From Paenibacillus solani (GTDB taxonomy: Bacteria; Bacillota; Bacilli; Paenibacillales; Paenibacillaceae): a DNA stretch of 64,000 bases. Where the stretch lies: positions 3,384,465 through 3,448,464 of the forward strand of contig NZ_LIUT01000001.1 in the NCBI RefSeq assembly GCF_001277345.1, given 5' to 3'. Made by a program: the position numbers and the translations under genes. Below, in pieces: positions 28,062 through 37,187 of this stretch (position 1 is the first letter of the stretch; each line of letters begins with the position of its first letter). The notes below the pieces were generated by a model, which had not been told where the DNA came from, searched no databases, and was given only the letters and a program-made list of their open reading frames with translations.

Positions 28062-28589
28062 ATGAACCGTAACAAAAAGAACAAGCACACTGCATTATAC
28101 GCCTTCGGCGGAGTATTCATCCTGTTGGTTGCCGCACTCATTTTTCTGAACGGTCAAGGGGGAACAAGCGAATTATATGGCGGCAAGAAAATCTCCGAGC
28201 TGAACCCCGCTACCCAAGAACTCCTTAAAGATCCGAATTATCAACAGATCATCCTGCCGGATCAGCTGAAGAGTAAGGTCGACAACAAAGAGAACTTCTT
28301 CGTATATTTCTTTGCCTCCGACTGCCCACACTGCCGTGCAACGACCCCGGAATTGATGCCGCTTGCGGCGGATGCCGGCGTATCGATGCCCCAGTACAAT
28401 CTGCGTGAATATCAGGAAGGTTGGAGAGAATACAACATAGAATTCACTCCGACGCTGGTTTACTTCGAGAATGGCGTAGAGAAAGAGCGTATGATCGGTG
28501 GATTGAAGCCGGAAGGCTCCACAGAAGGCTACTCCGTCGATGACTTTAAGCAATTTCTGGACAAATATAAAGGGAGCGTGACCAAATGA
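28062..28589 (+). CDS. Membrane-anchored thioredoxin-fold protein (CPHC)
   Basis: A 175-residue protein with an N-terminal membrane anchor (about residues 11-29) and an extracytoplasmic thioredoxin-like domain. The active site is CPHC at residues 88-91, the dipeptide typical of oxidising DsbA-like proteins rather than of reducing thioredoxins, and the cis-proline segment FTPTLVYF follows. It starts at ATG behind GAGGGGGTGG. Its stop codon overlaps the start of the PCYCGC lipoprotein gene by 4 bases, so the two are coupled and may handle the same cysteines. Confidence 0.82.
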   Translation: MNRNKKNKHTALYAFGGVFILLVAALIFLNGQGGTSELYGGKKISELNPATQELLKDPNYQQIILPDQLKSKVDNKENFFVYFFASDCPHCRATTPELMPLAADAGVSMPQYNLREYQEGWREYNIEFTPTLVYFENGVEKERMIGGLKPEGSTEGYSVDDFKQFLDKYKGSVTK

Positions 28590-29041
28590 GCCGAACGCGC
28601 GCTATTCTCTTTACATTCGTCATCTCCGGCATGCTGCTGACCGCATGCGGCGGTAAAGAATCCGCTGCAGAGCATCAGCACGGTGCCAAGTCCGAGCGAT
28701 ACGAAACGACAGCAAGCCTGACAGTTATGCCGGAGTTTCTGGCGAATTACACCGACAATACACAAGCAACCTATGCAACGGTTAATGAATTAATGGACGT
28801 CATTAAGGAAATTAAATGTTATTGCGGCTGTATGGATGAGGAGACCGGTTATCACGATTCCCTTCGCCGCTGCTTCATCGCCGAAAATAAGGACGGCGAG
28901 GTTAAATGGACGGACCATGGCGCACAATGCGGTATCTGCCTGACCGAACTGCAAGATGCCAAACGCCTCCATGATGAAGGTAAATCCGTCGACGAAATTA
29001 AAGAGTTCATCGATAACAAGTATAAGGGTACCGAGTCCTAG
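28586..29041 (+). CDS. PCYCGC-family lipoprotein
   Basis: A 151-residue lipoprotein. The signal peptide ends in the lipobox LLTAC with Cys21 as anchor. The mature part has the CYCGC core of the PCYCGC family (Cys78, 80, 82; Lys replaces the leading Pro), followed by Cys96 and CGIC (Cys115, 118) with His90 and His111. Six cysteines and two histidines suggest metal binding or disulfide exchange, but no function is established for the family to my knowledge. It overlaps the upstream CPHC thioredoxin gene by 4 bases and is followed by a terminator. Confidence 0.85.
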   Translation: MSRTRAILFTFVISGMLLTACGGKESAAEHQHGAKSERYETTASLTVMPEFLANYTDNTQATYATVNELMDVIKEIKCYCGCMDEETGYHDSLRRCFIAENKDGEVKWTDHGAQCGICLTELQDAKRLHDEGKSVDEIKEFIDNKYKGTES

Positions 29042-29068
29042 TACAGTAAAGACTCAAGATATAATGAA

Positions 29069-29118
29069 AAGAGCTGCCCGCAAGTAGATGTACTACCTGC
29101 GAGCCGCTCTTTTTTTTA
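29069..29118 (+). terminator. Terminator between convergent operons
   Basis: Arms AGAGC, CCGCA and GTAG pair with CTAC, TGCG and GCTCT around a short loop. On the plus strand ten T-rich bases follow; on the minus strand TTTTC follows, so it may serve both sides. Confidence 0.85.
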
Positions 29119-29132
29119 TTTATTCCTCGGTA

Positions 29133-29579
29133 TTACTTGAGCTGCCTCGCCCGTTCCGGCTTTCGTCGCTGCGGAATGTTCGGATTGATGCGTAATGATG
29201 CCAGCTCCACCGCTTGCTTAAGCTCCATATCCTCAATCTCAATCGTCAAATCCCGATAAGCAAAGGGCTTTGTGTCAAACGAGGACAGCTGTTCGGCGTA
29301 GCTCCTCACTTCGCTCAGCAGCTTCCCCATTGCGATTCCAAGTTCATTACTGGGATAGCGTTCGAGCCGGGATACGGCGCTTGTGAACATTTTGTATGCC
29401 CCTCTTACATTGTTGTTCCGGAAATGAAAGAGTCCCACGGCCACTTGCAGGAGCCCTTTATACCTCGGGTCCCGCTCCTGCTTAAGCCACAATTCCTCAA
29501 GCACTTCATGACATTCGAAATAATCCTGGTCCCGGTTGAAATATACGAGGTAAGCGACATAAAGCGGCTCATAGGTCAT
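29133..29579 (-). CDS. DUF309 protein
   Basis: A 148-residue soluble protein of the DUF309 family, recognised from the N-terminal FNRDQDYFECHEVLEELW motif and the following LLQVAVGLFHFRNNN helix, with invariant-looking His and Glu residues. The function of the family is not known to me. Its start lies inside the 3' end of the alarmone synthetase gene (11-base overlap), so expression is coupled. The C-terminal tail is basic (RRKPERARQLK). Confidence 0.83.
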   Translation of the reverse strand: MTYEPLYVAYLVYFNRDQDYFECHEVLEELWLKQERDPRYKGLLQVAVGLFHFRNNNVRGAYKMFTSAVSRLERYPSNELGIAMGKLLSEVRSYAEQLSSFDTKPFAYRDLTIEIEDMELKQAVELASLRINPNIPQRRKPERARQLK

Positions 29580-30381
29580 GTTCGTTTACTTTCTTCTTGG
29601 CTTCCGCCAGCAGCCCCTTCACTTCATCGAGAAGCTCCTTCATCGCATCCATGTCATGATCTTGCCAGATGGCATTAAACCTACCCTGAAACGCAATCGC
29701 TTCATTGACCAAATGGAAGAAATACAGCTTGTGAATCGCATTGAGAACCTGTGTCGTAATATTCGAATCATCCTCGAACTGCCGCTGCGCTTCCAGTATA
29801 TCCTCGCGAATACTCGACATTTCGGTATCCAGCGTATTCGCCGCTTCTCCGGCCTTCTTCAGCCGCGCCCGAATCTCATCCGGAAGGCTTTCCCGGTATT
29901 TGTAACTCAGCGAATGCTCAATGGTAGCCCAGAAATTCATCGCCAGTGTACGGATCTGAATTTCGGCCAGTACCTTTTTTTGGCCCAGGGCCGTTTGAAC
30001 CGGATATTCAACAATCATATGAAAGCTTCGATAGCCGCTCTCTTTAAAATTGGTAATATAATCCTTCTCAAACAATACGGACAGGTCTTTCCGGGCCCGG
30101 ATATATTCGGCTACCCGCCGGATATCCTCCACGAATTGACACATAATCCGAATGCCTGCGATATCCTCAATTCCGGTTTCCAGTTGGTCCATCGGCACAT
30201 CCAGGCGTTTCGCTTTGTCCAGTATGCTTGAGATCCGCTTGACCCGACCCGTTACGAATTCGATAGGTGCGTATTCCTCGCGTTTTTTCAGTTCGGAGCG
30301 CATCGTCTTGAATTTGACCTTCAATTCTTCAACAGCCTGTTCATACGGAAGTAAAAAAGTCCCCCAGTCTCTAACGTCCAT
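29569..30381 (-). CDS. relQ: Small alarmone synthetase (RelQ/YjbM type)
   Basis: A 270-residue stand-alone (p)ppGpp synthetase without hydrolase or regulatory domains. Motifs of the synthetase fold are visible, including GIRIMCQF, SGYRSFHMIVEYP and AEIQIRTLAMNFWATIEHSLSYKY. Proteins of this length and layout are the RelQ/SAS1 group, which make alarmones under cell-envelope or nutrient stress. I start at ATG 30381 (AGGAGG upstream); the longer in-frame ORF would run into pyrD. It is 25 bases downstream of pyrD and overlaps the DUF309 gene. RelP (YwaC) is the alternative group; the length favours RelQ only weakly. Confidence 0.87.
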   Translation of the reverse strand: MDVRDWGTFLLPYEQAVEELKVKFKTMRSELKKREEYAPIEFVTGRVKRISSILDKAKRLDVPMDQLETGIEDIAGIRIMCQFVEDIRRVAEYIRARKDLSVLFEKDYITNFKESGYRSFHMIVEYPVQTALGQKKVLAEIQIRTLAMNFWATIEHSLSYKYRESLPDEIRARLKKAGEAANTLDTEMSSIREDILEAQRQFEDDSNITTQVLNAIHKLYFFHLVNEAIAFQGRFNAIWQDHDMDAMKELLDEVKGLLAEAKKKVNEHDL

Positions 30382-30406
30382 CGCCTTGCCTCCTGTCTTT
30401 ACCCCA

Positions 30407-31519
30407 TTACCGATGATTCGCCCCGACAGCTTCGGATATATGGCTGAAGCCGTCCCTTGCAAGCAGCTCCCGGAGACCGGAATGCAGCTTACGGTTTACC
30501 TCGGGTCCTTCATAGATAAGTGCTGTATAAATTTCGACCAGGCTTGCGCCTGCCCGTATCTTGTCATAAGCATCCTCTGCTGTAAAAATCCCGCCGGAAC
30601 CGATAATCGGGAGCGTTCCCCCGGTTTGTTTATAGATCCGGGATACAATTTCGGTTGAACGGTCACGCAGCGGCTTTCCGCTAAGACCGCCGGTTTCCTT
30701 GGCGTTATGGTGTTTCAGCCCAGCCCGTGAAAGCGTCGTATTCGTAGCGATGATGCCGGAAACACCACTTGCACGAATCGTATCCACCATGAATTCCAGT
30801 TCCTCATCACTCACATCCGGTGCGATCTTCACCAAGACGGCCTTCTCGCTGCCATGAATCTTGGCTTGTCTCGACATTTCATTCTTGACCGCTTCCAGCA
30901 GGGAGGACAATTCGCTTCCATGCTGAAGACTGCGCAAGTCCGGTGTATTCGGAGAACTGATATTGACCACAAAAAAGTCGCCATACGGAAACAAAGCTTG
31001 AATGCAAGCTTCATAATCCCCGTTGGCTTTCTCATTCGGCGTCGATTTGTTCTTGCCGATGTTGACAGCAACCGGAATCCGGCGCTCCTTAAGTAAGGAC
31101 AGCCTTCTCGCCATAGCCTCGGCCCCTTCATTGTTGAAGCCCATCCGATTGATGAGTGCCTCGTCCGGAGGAAGCCGGAATAAACGCGGCTGTTCATTAC
31201 CGGGCTGTCCCTTCGGGGTGACCGTGCCGACTTCCATAAATCCAAAGCCGATGGAGGAGAATCCTTTGACAGCCTGGGCATTTTTATCCAATCCGGCAGC
31301 AAGTCCGACCGGTGTCGGGAAATGAAGCCCGAACAAATCTACTGCCAAATCCGGTGTTTCGCTAACTCCGTACATTCCCCGCATAACAGCCTCTGCGCCG
31401 GCTACGCCGGAGGCACGTCCAAGACCACCAACGACAAGATGATGCGCTTTTTCCGGATCCATTTTAAAAAATATAGGTTTGCCTACGTTGCGGTACAGCA
31501 CATCTACTCTTCCTCTCAT
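30407..31519 (-). CDS. pyrD: Dihydroorotate dehydrogenase (quinone), class 2
   Basis: A 370-residue flavoenzyme. The N-terminal extension and the motifs GLAAGLDKNA, RMGFNNEGAE and VNISSPNTPDLR (catalytic serine region of class 2) indicate the membrane-associated, quinone-dependent enzyme rather than the class 1B PyrD/PyrK form usual in Bacillus. It oxidises dihydroorotate to orotate in pyrimidine synthesis. No other pyr gene is nearby. It leads a three-gene minus-strand run with relQ and the DUF309 gene. Confidence 0.93.
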   Translation of the reverse strand: MRGRVDVLYRNVGKPIFFKMDPEKAHHLVVGGLGRASGVAGAEAVMRGMYGVSETPDLAVDLFGLHFPTPVGLAAGLDKNAQAVKGFSSIGFGFMEVGTVTPKGQPGNEQPRLFRLPPDEALINRMGFNNEGAEAMARRLSLLKERRIPVAVNIGKNKSTPNEKANGDYEACIQALFPYGDFFVVNISSPNTPDLRSLQHGSELSSLLEAVKNEMSRQAKIHGSEKAVLVKIAPDVSDEELEFMVDTIRASGVSGIIATNTTLSRAGLKHHNAKETGGLSGKPLRDRSTEIVSRIYKQTGGTLPIIGSGGIFTAEDAYDKIRAGASLVEIYTALIYEGPEVNRKLHSGLRELLARDGFSHISEAVGANHR

Positions 31520-31704
31520 CCACTTATTTCTCTATCCTTCAGTTTATCCGTTTCTGCCTCAAAAAGAAAGTTCCTTGGCATAATCCGGGCGATCATCCTG
31601 ATGAGAAAGCGATATGGCATTTTCTGCACAAACCCCTTACAATGAAGGTAGGTTGTCCATCAAAACTAATCATTTCACGATTATGAAAGAAAGAGGGGAA
31701 ATAC

Positions 31705-31842
31705 ATGTCAGCCAAACGTAAGCCTCCTACCTTGCAGCAGAAAAAAGAAGAGGTAAATAAGAAGGCCATACTATGGATTAGCTCCGGCATCGCTCTTCTT
31801 ATTATCCTGATTATCGTTCTGATTGTGATTGCCCAGCCTTAA
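31705..31842 (+). CDS. 45-residue single-pass membrane protein
   Basis: A short reading frame from ATG 31705 with a purine-rich AGAGGGG ribosome-binding site. The product has a charged, Lys-rich N-terminal half (KRKPP, KKEE, NKK) and one hydrophobic helix at about residues 23-43. I do not recognise a family. Its stop overlaps the end of the L,D-transpeptidase gene on the other strand by 4 bases. The clean ribosome-binding site and coherent layout support a real gene. Confidence 0.7.
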   Translation: MSAKRKPPTLQQKKEEVNKKAILWISSGIALLIILIIVLIVIAQP

Positions 31843-33236
31843 TCGAGCCAGTGATATACCTTCTTGGGGTTGGTCTGATTCTGGGACTGCTTGAGCTTAA
31901 AGCGCTCTTTCGGCGTCCACAGGTCTTCGGGCAGGACCCCTTCCCGGATTTTCACGGCGGTTCCCATCGGAACCAGGTCAAACAGCTCCTCTACATCCGG
32001 TATAAGCATACGGATACAACCCTCGGATTCATTCTCCCCGACGCTGTTCACATCGAGCGTACCGTGTATGGCGTACGACGTATCAGATAGCTGCATTCCT
32101 CGCGTTCCATATGGACCCTTCGTGGTCCCGTTCGGATTAACAACCTTGTCATTGATCTTGAAATCTCCCAGAGGGGTTTTGGCTCCGCCAAGGCCGACCG
32201 CATAGTTGCGTATGATGACGGATCCGCTCACGACGGCAAGCCGATGACGCTTCCGGTCAATAATCACCTGCAGAGGCTGTTCAAAAAAAGGATCTCCGTT
32301 CGGGGAAGTTCCCCAATATCCCAGCTCTCCCGGACCCGGATCTGGCGCATTCCCTTGTCCTCCTGCCTCTGAAGCTCGCTGCTTCATTAACAGCCCAAAC
32401 ATATCCTCCATCGCTTTCGAACGGCCCGACAGCCAATTGTTCGGAAATGGCTGCGTCAGCTCATCCAAGTCTTTAGGCAAGCGCCCATGCCGAGCCTTAT
32501 ACTGATTGGCTGCTTCCTGCAGAACGGCCGTCTCCACCTGCAGATCGGCCCATTTCGTCGCACTCTGCTTTAACTTCGAACTATTCGCAGGTTTGCAGTT
32601 ACATTCTTCAGCCGCTCCTTCATAAGGCTGAATCACAATCGCTCCTTGATCATCCCGGCGCAGCCCGTATAACCGCTCCATGTCCTTGCTCCATAACAGC
32701 CATTTACCGGAACGCTCCATCCCAAGGGCAACGGACCAATCAGGTAGTTGCTGCGGATGCTGAAGCAGCGAGGAAAGGACCCCGCTTGCACCCTTTCCTT
32801 GCGTGGAAGCTATGGCGGTGTACAGCGGCTCATTGCGCGAATCACGCTGCTCTTTGCCGACCGTCGTTGCCGCAACGGGATCATTTGCCAAGGAACCCCC
32901 TTGTGCAGCATCTCTAGAAGCGATTCCAGGTGCCTGGGCAGGGGGTAGAAAAACGAGCAACAAGAATACAAGCGCTGTAAGTAAACGCCGGTTTCTTCTT
33001 CGTTTTCGTTCCTTTTCCCTCTCCATTTCCAGCAAGCGCTGTTCATAATTCTTCCATATATCAGACGGAACCTGGCTAAGCTCGAAGGCCTCATAGACCC
33101 CTTCCGCCTTGTTGTAGCAATAGTTTGCCTTTCCCTGTTCGCCTGCCTGCTCGTATTCCTTGCCCAAGAGGTACCAGGCCATTTTATTATCAGGATGCAT
33201 CTCCACATACCGTTTGAGGTATAGTGAATTGTTCAT
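31839..33236 (-). CDS. Membrane-anchored L,D-transpeptidase (YkuD domain)
   Basis: A 465-residue protein: a TPR-like N-terminal cytoplasmic region (about 1-70), a basic stretch, one membrane helix (84-100), a long extracellular part, and a C-terminal YkuD domain. The catalytic segment reads HGTLDVNSVG followed by SEGCIRM, with the active cysteine near residue 406. The YkuD domain makes 3-3 cross-links or attaches proteins in peptidoglycan. The start is ATG 33236 behind AGGGGG; the longer in-frame ORF has no better site. A TPR part facing the cytoplasm suggests a regulated or complex-bound enzyme; that is inference. Confidence 0.87.
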   Translation of the reverse strand: MNNSLYLKRYVEMHPDNKMAWYLLGKEYEQAGEQGKANYCYNKAEGVYEAFELSQVPSDIWKNYEQRLLEMEREKERKRRRNRRLLTALVFLLLVFLPPAQAPGIASRDAAQGGSLANDPVAATTVGKEQRDSRNEPLYTAIASTQGKGASGVLSSLLQHPQQLPDWSVALGMERSGKWLLWSKDMERLYGLRRDDQGAIVIQPYEGAAEECNCKPANSSKLKQSATKWADLQVETAVLQEAANQYKARHGRLPKDLDELTQPFPNNWLSGRSKAMEDMFGLLMKQRASEAGGQGNAPDPGPGELGYWGTSPNGDPFFEQPLQVIIDRKRHRLAVVSGSVIIRNYAVGLGGAKTPLGDFKINDKVVNPNGTTKGPYGTRGMQLSDTSYAIHGTLDVNSVGENESEGCIRMLIPDVEELFDLVPMGTAVKIREGVLPEDLWTPKERFKLKQSQNQTNPKKVYHWLD

Positions 33237-33434
33237 GCGAGAGCCCCCTATATAAACATTTTCAGCACTACTATCCTGTATATCGGTATAAACCCTCCAA
33301 ATATGTATGAATCGCCCTCCATAAGAAAAACGTCTCACAACGTACATTCTCTCCGACAGAAGGGGCTGTCGTAAAAATCCTTAAATGTAACCGGGAAAGT
33401 GCACAAGTGTAAGTTTTAGGTAATGGAGGAACTT

Positions 33435-33468
33435 GAAAAAACGCCCTCTGCCTGTTCGGCAAAGGGCG
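33435..33468 (-). terminator. Terminator after the ferredoxin gene
   Basis: CGCCCT and GCC pair with GGC and AGGGCG around TGTTC. On the minus strand six T follow. It lies 45 bases past the ferredoxin stop. Confidence 0.88.
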
Positions 33469-33513
33469 TCGGTATAAGTTCAAGATGGAAGTAACAGGGA
33501 TCGAGCAGTTATA

Positions 33514-33795
<282 letters not shown>

Positions 33796-33938
33796 CTAAT
33801 TAAGCTGACGGATCTGCCGCCACCATCTACATATATTAATACATATTATTTAGGAATACAATTAAATCTCCTAACATTTTCCTACATAAATCGGCGCAAT
33901 TACAGGGATTCAGCAGCATTATCATCCAAGTAGACTGT

Positions 33939-35270
33939 TTAATCGTGGTTCGGTTCCTTGGACGCCGGGCGATCGGGATGCTTGTTCTTGTTCCCCAGTT
34001 CCCTTACAAAATCCATCTGCAGCGACGTTCCTCTCCGTTTATGATTACGAATGAGTGAAGAAGGATCGTCGCCAAGCATTCCGGCTGTCAGCACCGCACT
34101 CTCGCCGAATTTATTCCGCAGCTCGTCCATAACCCGGGTAAGGGATTCTTTCTTTGGCTGTTTCTCATAATCGAACAAATCCAACTGAATGGCGGACTCT
34201 TCCCTCGCTGCAAGCTGCTGAAGCGTTACACCGAGGAGGCGCAACGGCTTGTCCGGCTGCCAGTGCCGATCATACAACTCGCAGGCTTGCCGATAAATAT
34301 CTTCCGTATTTTCCGTCGGAACAGCAAGATGCTTTGACCTGGTAATGGTCTTCATATCCGGTGTACGAAGCGTGATCTGTATGCCGCAAGTCATCAAGCC
34401 TTGTCTGCGAAGCCGACGTGCCACCTGATCGCTCAGGTTCAGCAGCACCCGTCTTGCCTCCTCCGCTGAGGTGACATCATGCGGAAGAGTGGTCGTATGT
34501 CCAATCGATTTGCTCTGTTCCCGTTCTGCGACGACCGGGGCGTGATCGATGCCGCTGGCCGCTCGTTTCATCCAGGACCCCGTTACGCCAAAAGTAGAGA
34601 TGAGCAGGCTTTCTTCAGCAGCTGCCAGCTGTCCAATAGTCAGAATATTCAGCTTCCGCAGCTTATCAGCCGTCTTGTTTCCGATACCAAACAATTCTGC
34701 ACAGGGCTTGTTCCATAGTACCAGCGGCACATCCCGAATTCGGAGGATGGACAGCCCGTTAGGCTTTTTCATATCCGAGGCCATTTTTGCCAGCAATTTG
34801 TTGGGGGCAATGCCGATAGAACACGGCAGCGACAACTCTTCGCGAATGCGCTCCTGAATCTCCCGGGCGATATCCAGCGGGGTACCGAACTGCTTCGAAC
34901 CTGTAATATCCAAATAACATTCATCAATTGAAGTCGCTTCAAGTAGAGGTGTATATGCATAAGCTATATTCATAAATGCATTGGAGTACTTCCGGTAAAG
35001 CTGAAAATCCGGCTGTATGATGATCAGTTGAGGAACGATGCGCAGCGCCTGCCTTACATTCATACCTGTGCGTATGCCGAGAGAACGAGCTGCATAGGAG
35101 CTGGTCACGATGACGCCTTTGCGCAGCTCGATGCTGCCTGCGACAGCAGTTGGCTTGCCCCGGTACAGCTCCGGCTCCTCTGCCTCATGCACGGAACAGT
35201 AGAAAGCATTCATATCCACATGAAGTATAACCCGGCCGCTGGCCGGATAATAATCGTCAATATGTCCCAC
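33939..35270 (-). CDS. dinB: DNA polymerase IV (Y family)
   Basis: A 443-residue translesion polymerase. The catalytic motifs are HVDMNAFYCSVHE near residue 18 (Asp, with a Tyr steric-gate type residue) and SIDECYLDITG (Asp-Glu pair). The little-finger domain and a C-terminal tail follow. In Bacillus relatives, beta-clamp binding is near the C terminus; here QLDLFDY near residue 380 fits such a motif. The start is GTG behind GAGGG. I saw no LexA box immediately upstream, so damage induction is not supported by the sequence. Confidence 0.9.
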   Translation of the reverse strand: MGHIDDYYPASGRVILHVDMNAFYCSVHEAEEPELYRGKPTAVAGSIELRKGVIVTSSYAARSLGIRTGMNVRQALRIVPQLIIIQPDFQLYRKYSNAFMNIAYAYTPLLEATSIDECYLDITGSKQFGTPLDIAREIQERIREELSLPCSIGIAPNKLLAKMASDMKKPNGLSILRIRDVPLVLWNKPCAELFGIGNKTADKLRKLNILTIGQLAAAEESLLISTFGVTGSWMKRAASGIDHAPVVAEREQSKSIGHTTTLPHDVTSAEEARRVLLNLSDQVARRLRRQGLMTCGIQITLRTPDMKTITRSKHLAVPTENTEDIYRQACELYDRHWQPDKPLRLLGVTLQQLAAREESAIQLDLFDYEKQPKKESLTRVMDELRNKFGESAVLTAGMLGDDPSSLIRNHKRRGTSLQMDFVRELGNKNKHPDRPASKEPNHD

Positions 35271-35412
35271 GCAGGATTCCCTCTTTCTATCGATACGGTT
35301 TTCTACCGCTATATGCCAGTGCCTTCAGCATACCGTCCCCCTCTATGGCGGTCAAGATGAGAGAGTATGGGAAAAGTTTGCTATACTCTGTTACTTTCCC
35401 GCAAAGAAATGT

Positions 35413-35418
35413 TATAAT
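35413..35418 (+). promoter_or_regulatory. -10 box of the cimA promoter
   Basis: TATAAT lies 51 bases upstream of the cimA start, with TTACTT at a 16-base spacing as possible -35. The -35 is weak. Confidence 0.55.
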
Positions 35419-35469
35419 ACAAAAATATAAAAAATGCGGTCCACTCCCGGACACCAAAAGGAGGACATC

Positions 35470-37086
35470 ATGTCTAAGTCCATATCCATCTTTGATACGA
35501 CACTTCGCGACGGAACCCAAGGCGAGGGAATCAGCTTGTCAGCGGATGACAAGGTCAAAATCGCCAAGAAACTCAACGCTCTTGGTGTTCATTATATTGA
35601 AGGCGGTATCCCGGGAAGCAACAGCAAGGACATCGAATTCTTCAAAAGAGTCCAAGATCTCGGCTTTACTTCTAAAGTAGTCGCCTTTGGCAGCACTCGC
35701 CGCAAAGGTGGTATCGCCGATCAGGATGCTAATTTACAGCGGATTCTGGAGTCTGGTGTCTCTGCAGCTACCTTGGTCGGGAAATCATGGGATTTCCACG
35801 TCCACACTGCACTTCAGACGACCCTCGAAGAGAATCTGGCCATGATTCATGATTCCATCGCTTTCCTGAAACGGAAGGGCCTCGAAGTGATGTTTGATGC
35901 CGAGCACTTCTTTGACGGCTTCAAGAATAATCCAGAGTACGCCGTTGCTGTCATGTCTACAGCACGGAATGCAGGAGCGGACTGGCTTGTCATGTGCGAT
36001 ACGAACGGCGGCAGCCTCCCGCATGAGGTCGCAAGCATTGTCACATCGCTGACGAATCAAATACCAGGTGCACCTCTTGGTGTCCATACTCATAATGACT
36101 GCGAGCTTGCTGTTGCGAACACTCTAAGCGCCGTGCAAGCTGGTGTCCGGCAGGTACAAGGGACGATGAATGGATACGGGGAACGATGTGGTAATGCAAA
36201 CCTCTGCTCCATCATCCCGAATCTGCAGTTGAAGCTGGATTACGAATGCATCGGAGACGACAACCTCGGTACGCTGACGAATACAGCCCGTTACATCAGC
36301 GAAATCGCCAACGTCAACATGCCGGTTAACCAGCCGTACGTTGGTAACGCTGCCTTTGCCCATAAGGGAGGCATTCATGTATCAGCGATCCTCCGCGACT
36401 CCAGAACGTACGAACATATCGAACCGGAAAAAGTCGGTAACAAACAGCGTGTGCTCGTTTCGGAGCTGGCCGGCCAGAGCAATATCGTATCCAAAGCTCA
36501 GGACATGGGTCTGAATTTTGATCCGGCTAGTGAACAATCCAAGCATATCATCGGGAAGATTAAAGACCTTGAGCATGAAGGGTACCAGTTCGAGGGCGCA
36601 GACGCTTCGCTGGAACTGCTTCTTCGGGAAGCGAATGGAGAACTGAAAGAGCTCTTTACCTTCGAATCCTTCAAAATGCTGGTAGAGAAGACAGCCGGAC
36701 AGCCGGTCGTCTCTGAAGCCTTCGTCAAAGTCAATGTGGCCGGTGAGAGCATTTATACTGCAGCGGAAGGCAATGGTCCGGTCAATGCGCTGGACAACGC
36801 GCTGCGTAAAGCGCTTGTTCAATACTTCCCTACGCTTAAAGAAATGCATCTCGCAGACTATAAAGTACGGGTGCTGGATGACAAGGATGCAACGGCAGCC
36901 AAAGTGCGGGTGCTTATTGAATCCAAGAACTTTGAGAACTCCTGGAACACGGTTGGAGTTTCAAGCAACGTCATCGAAGCGAGCTGGGAAGCCCTTGTCG
37001 ATAGTATGCGCTACGCACTGCTCGGTCAAATCTCGCCAGAGCAGGTGCATCAATCAGCAGCTAGACAAGGTTTGGTTAACCACTAG
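35470..37086 (+). CDS. cimA: Citramalate synthase
   Basis: A 538-residue enzyme of the HMGL-like/isopropylmalate synthase family. The opening FDTTLRDGTQGEGISLS, followed by the YIEGGIPGSN segment, is typical of CimA rather than LeuA, and the C-terminal third (about 400-530) is a LeuA-type regulatory/dimer domain. It condenses acetyl-CoA with pyruvate to citramalate, giving 2-oxobutyrate and then isoleucine without threonine deaminase. Start ATG 35470 follows AAGGAGG. It stands alone with its own promoter and terminator, away from leuCD. Confidence 0.9.
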   Translation: MSKSISIFDTTLRDGTQGEGISLSADDKVKIAKKLNALGVHYIEGGIPGSNSKDIEFFKRVQDLGFTSKVVAFGSTRRKGGIADQDANLQRILESGVSAATLVGKSWDFHVHTALQTTLEENLAMIHDSIAFLKRKGLEVMFDAEHFFDGFKNNPEYAVAVMSTARNAGADWLVMCDTNGGSLPHEVASIVTSLTNQIPGAPLGVHTHNDCELAVANTLSAVQAGVRQVQGTMNGYGERCGNANLCSIIPNLQLKLDYECIGDDNLGTLTNTARYISEIANVNMPVNQPYVGNAAFAHKGGIHVSAILRDSRTYEHIEPEKVGNKQRVLVSELAGQSNIVSKAQDMGLNFDPASEQSKHIIGKIKDLEHEGYQFEGADASLELLLREANGELKELFTFESFKMLVEKTAGQPVVSEAFVKVNVAGESIYTAAEGNGPVNALDNALRKALVQYFPTLKEMHLADYKVRVLDDKDATAAKVRVLIESKNFENSWNTVGVSSNVIEASWEALVDSMRYALLGQISPEQVHQSAARQGLVNH

Positions 37087-37100
37087 TTTATCTTAATTAC

Positions 37101-37147
37101 AAAAGCGCGGCTTTCGCGATAGCTTATGCATCGCGGCCGCGCTTTTT
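37101..37147 (+). terminator. Terminator after cimA
   Basis: AGCGCGG and CGCGAT pair with ATCGCG and CCGCGCT around a short loop, followed by TTTTT. The stem is GC-rich and 13 bases or more. Confidence 0.92.
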
Positions 37148-37187
37148 CTGTATGTTTCATACTTTTGTATGTTGCATGGCATTAAAG

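Noticed and set aside
33352-33410. Short CGACAG/CTGTCG stem followed by AAAAATCC, resembling an insertion-sequence end
   Set aside because: No matching second end, target duplication or transposase remnant is visible nearby.
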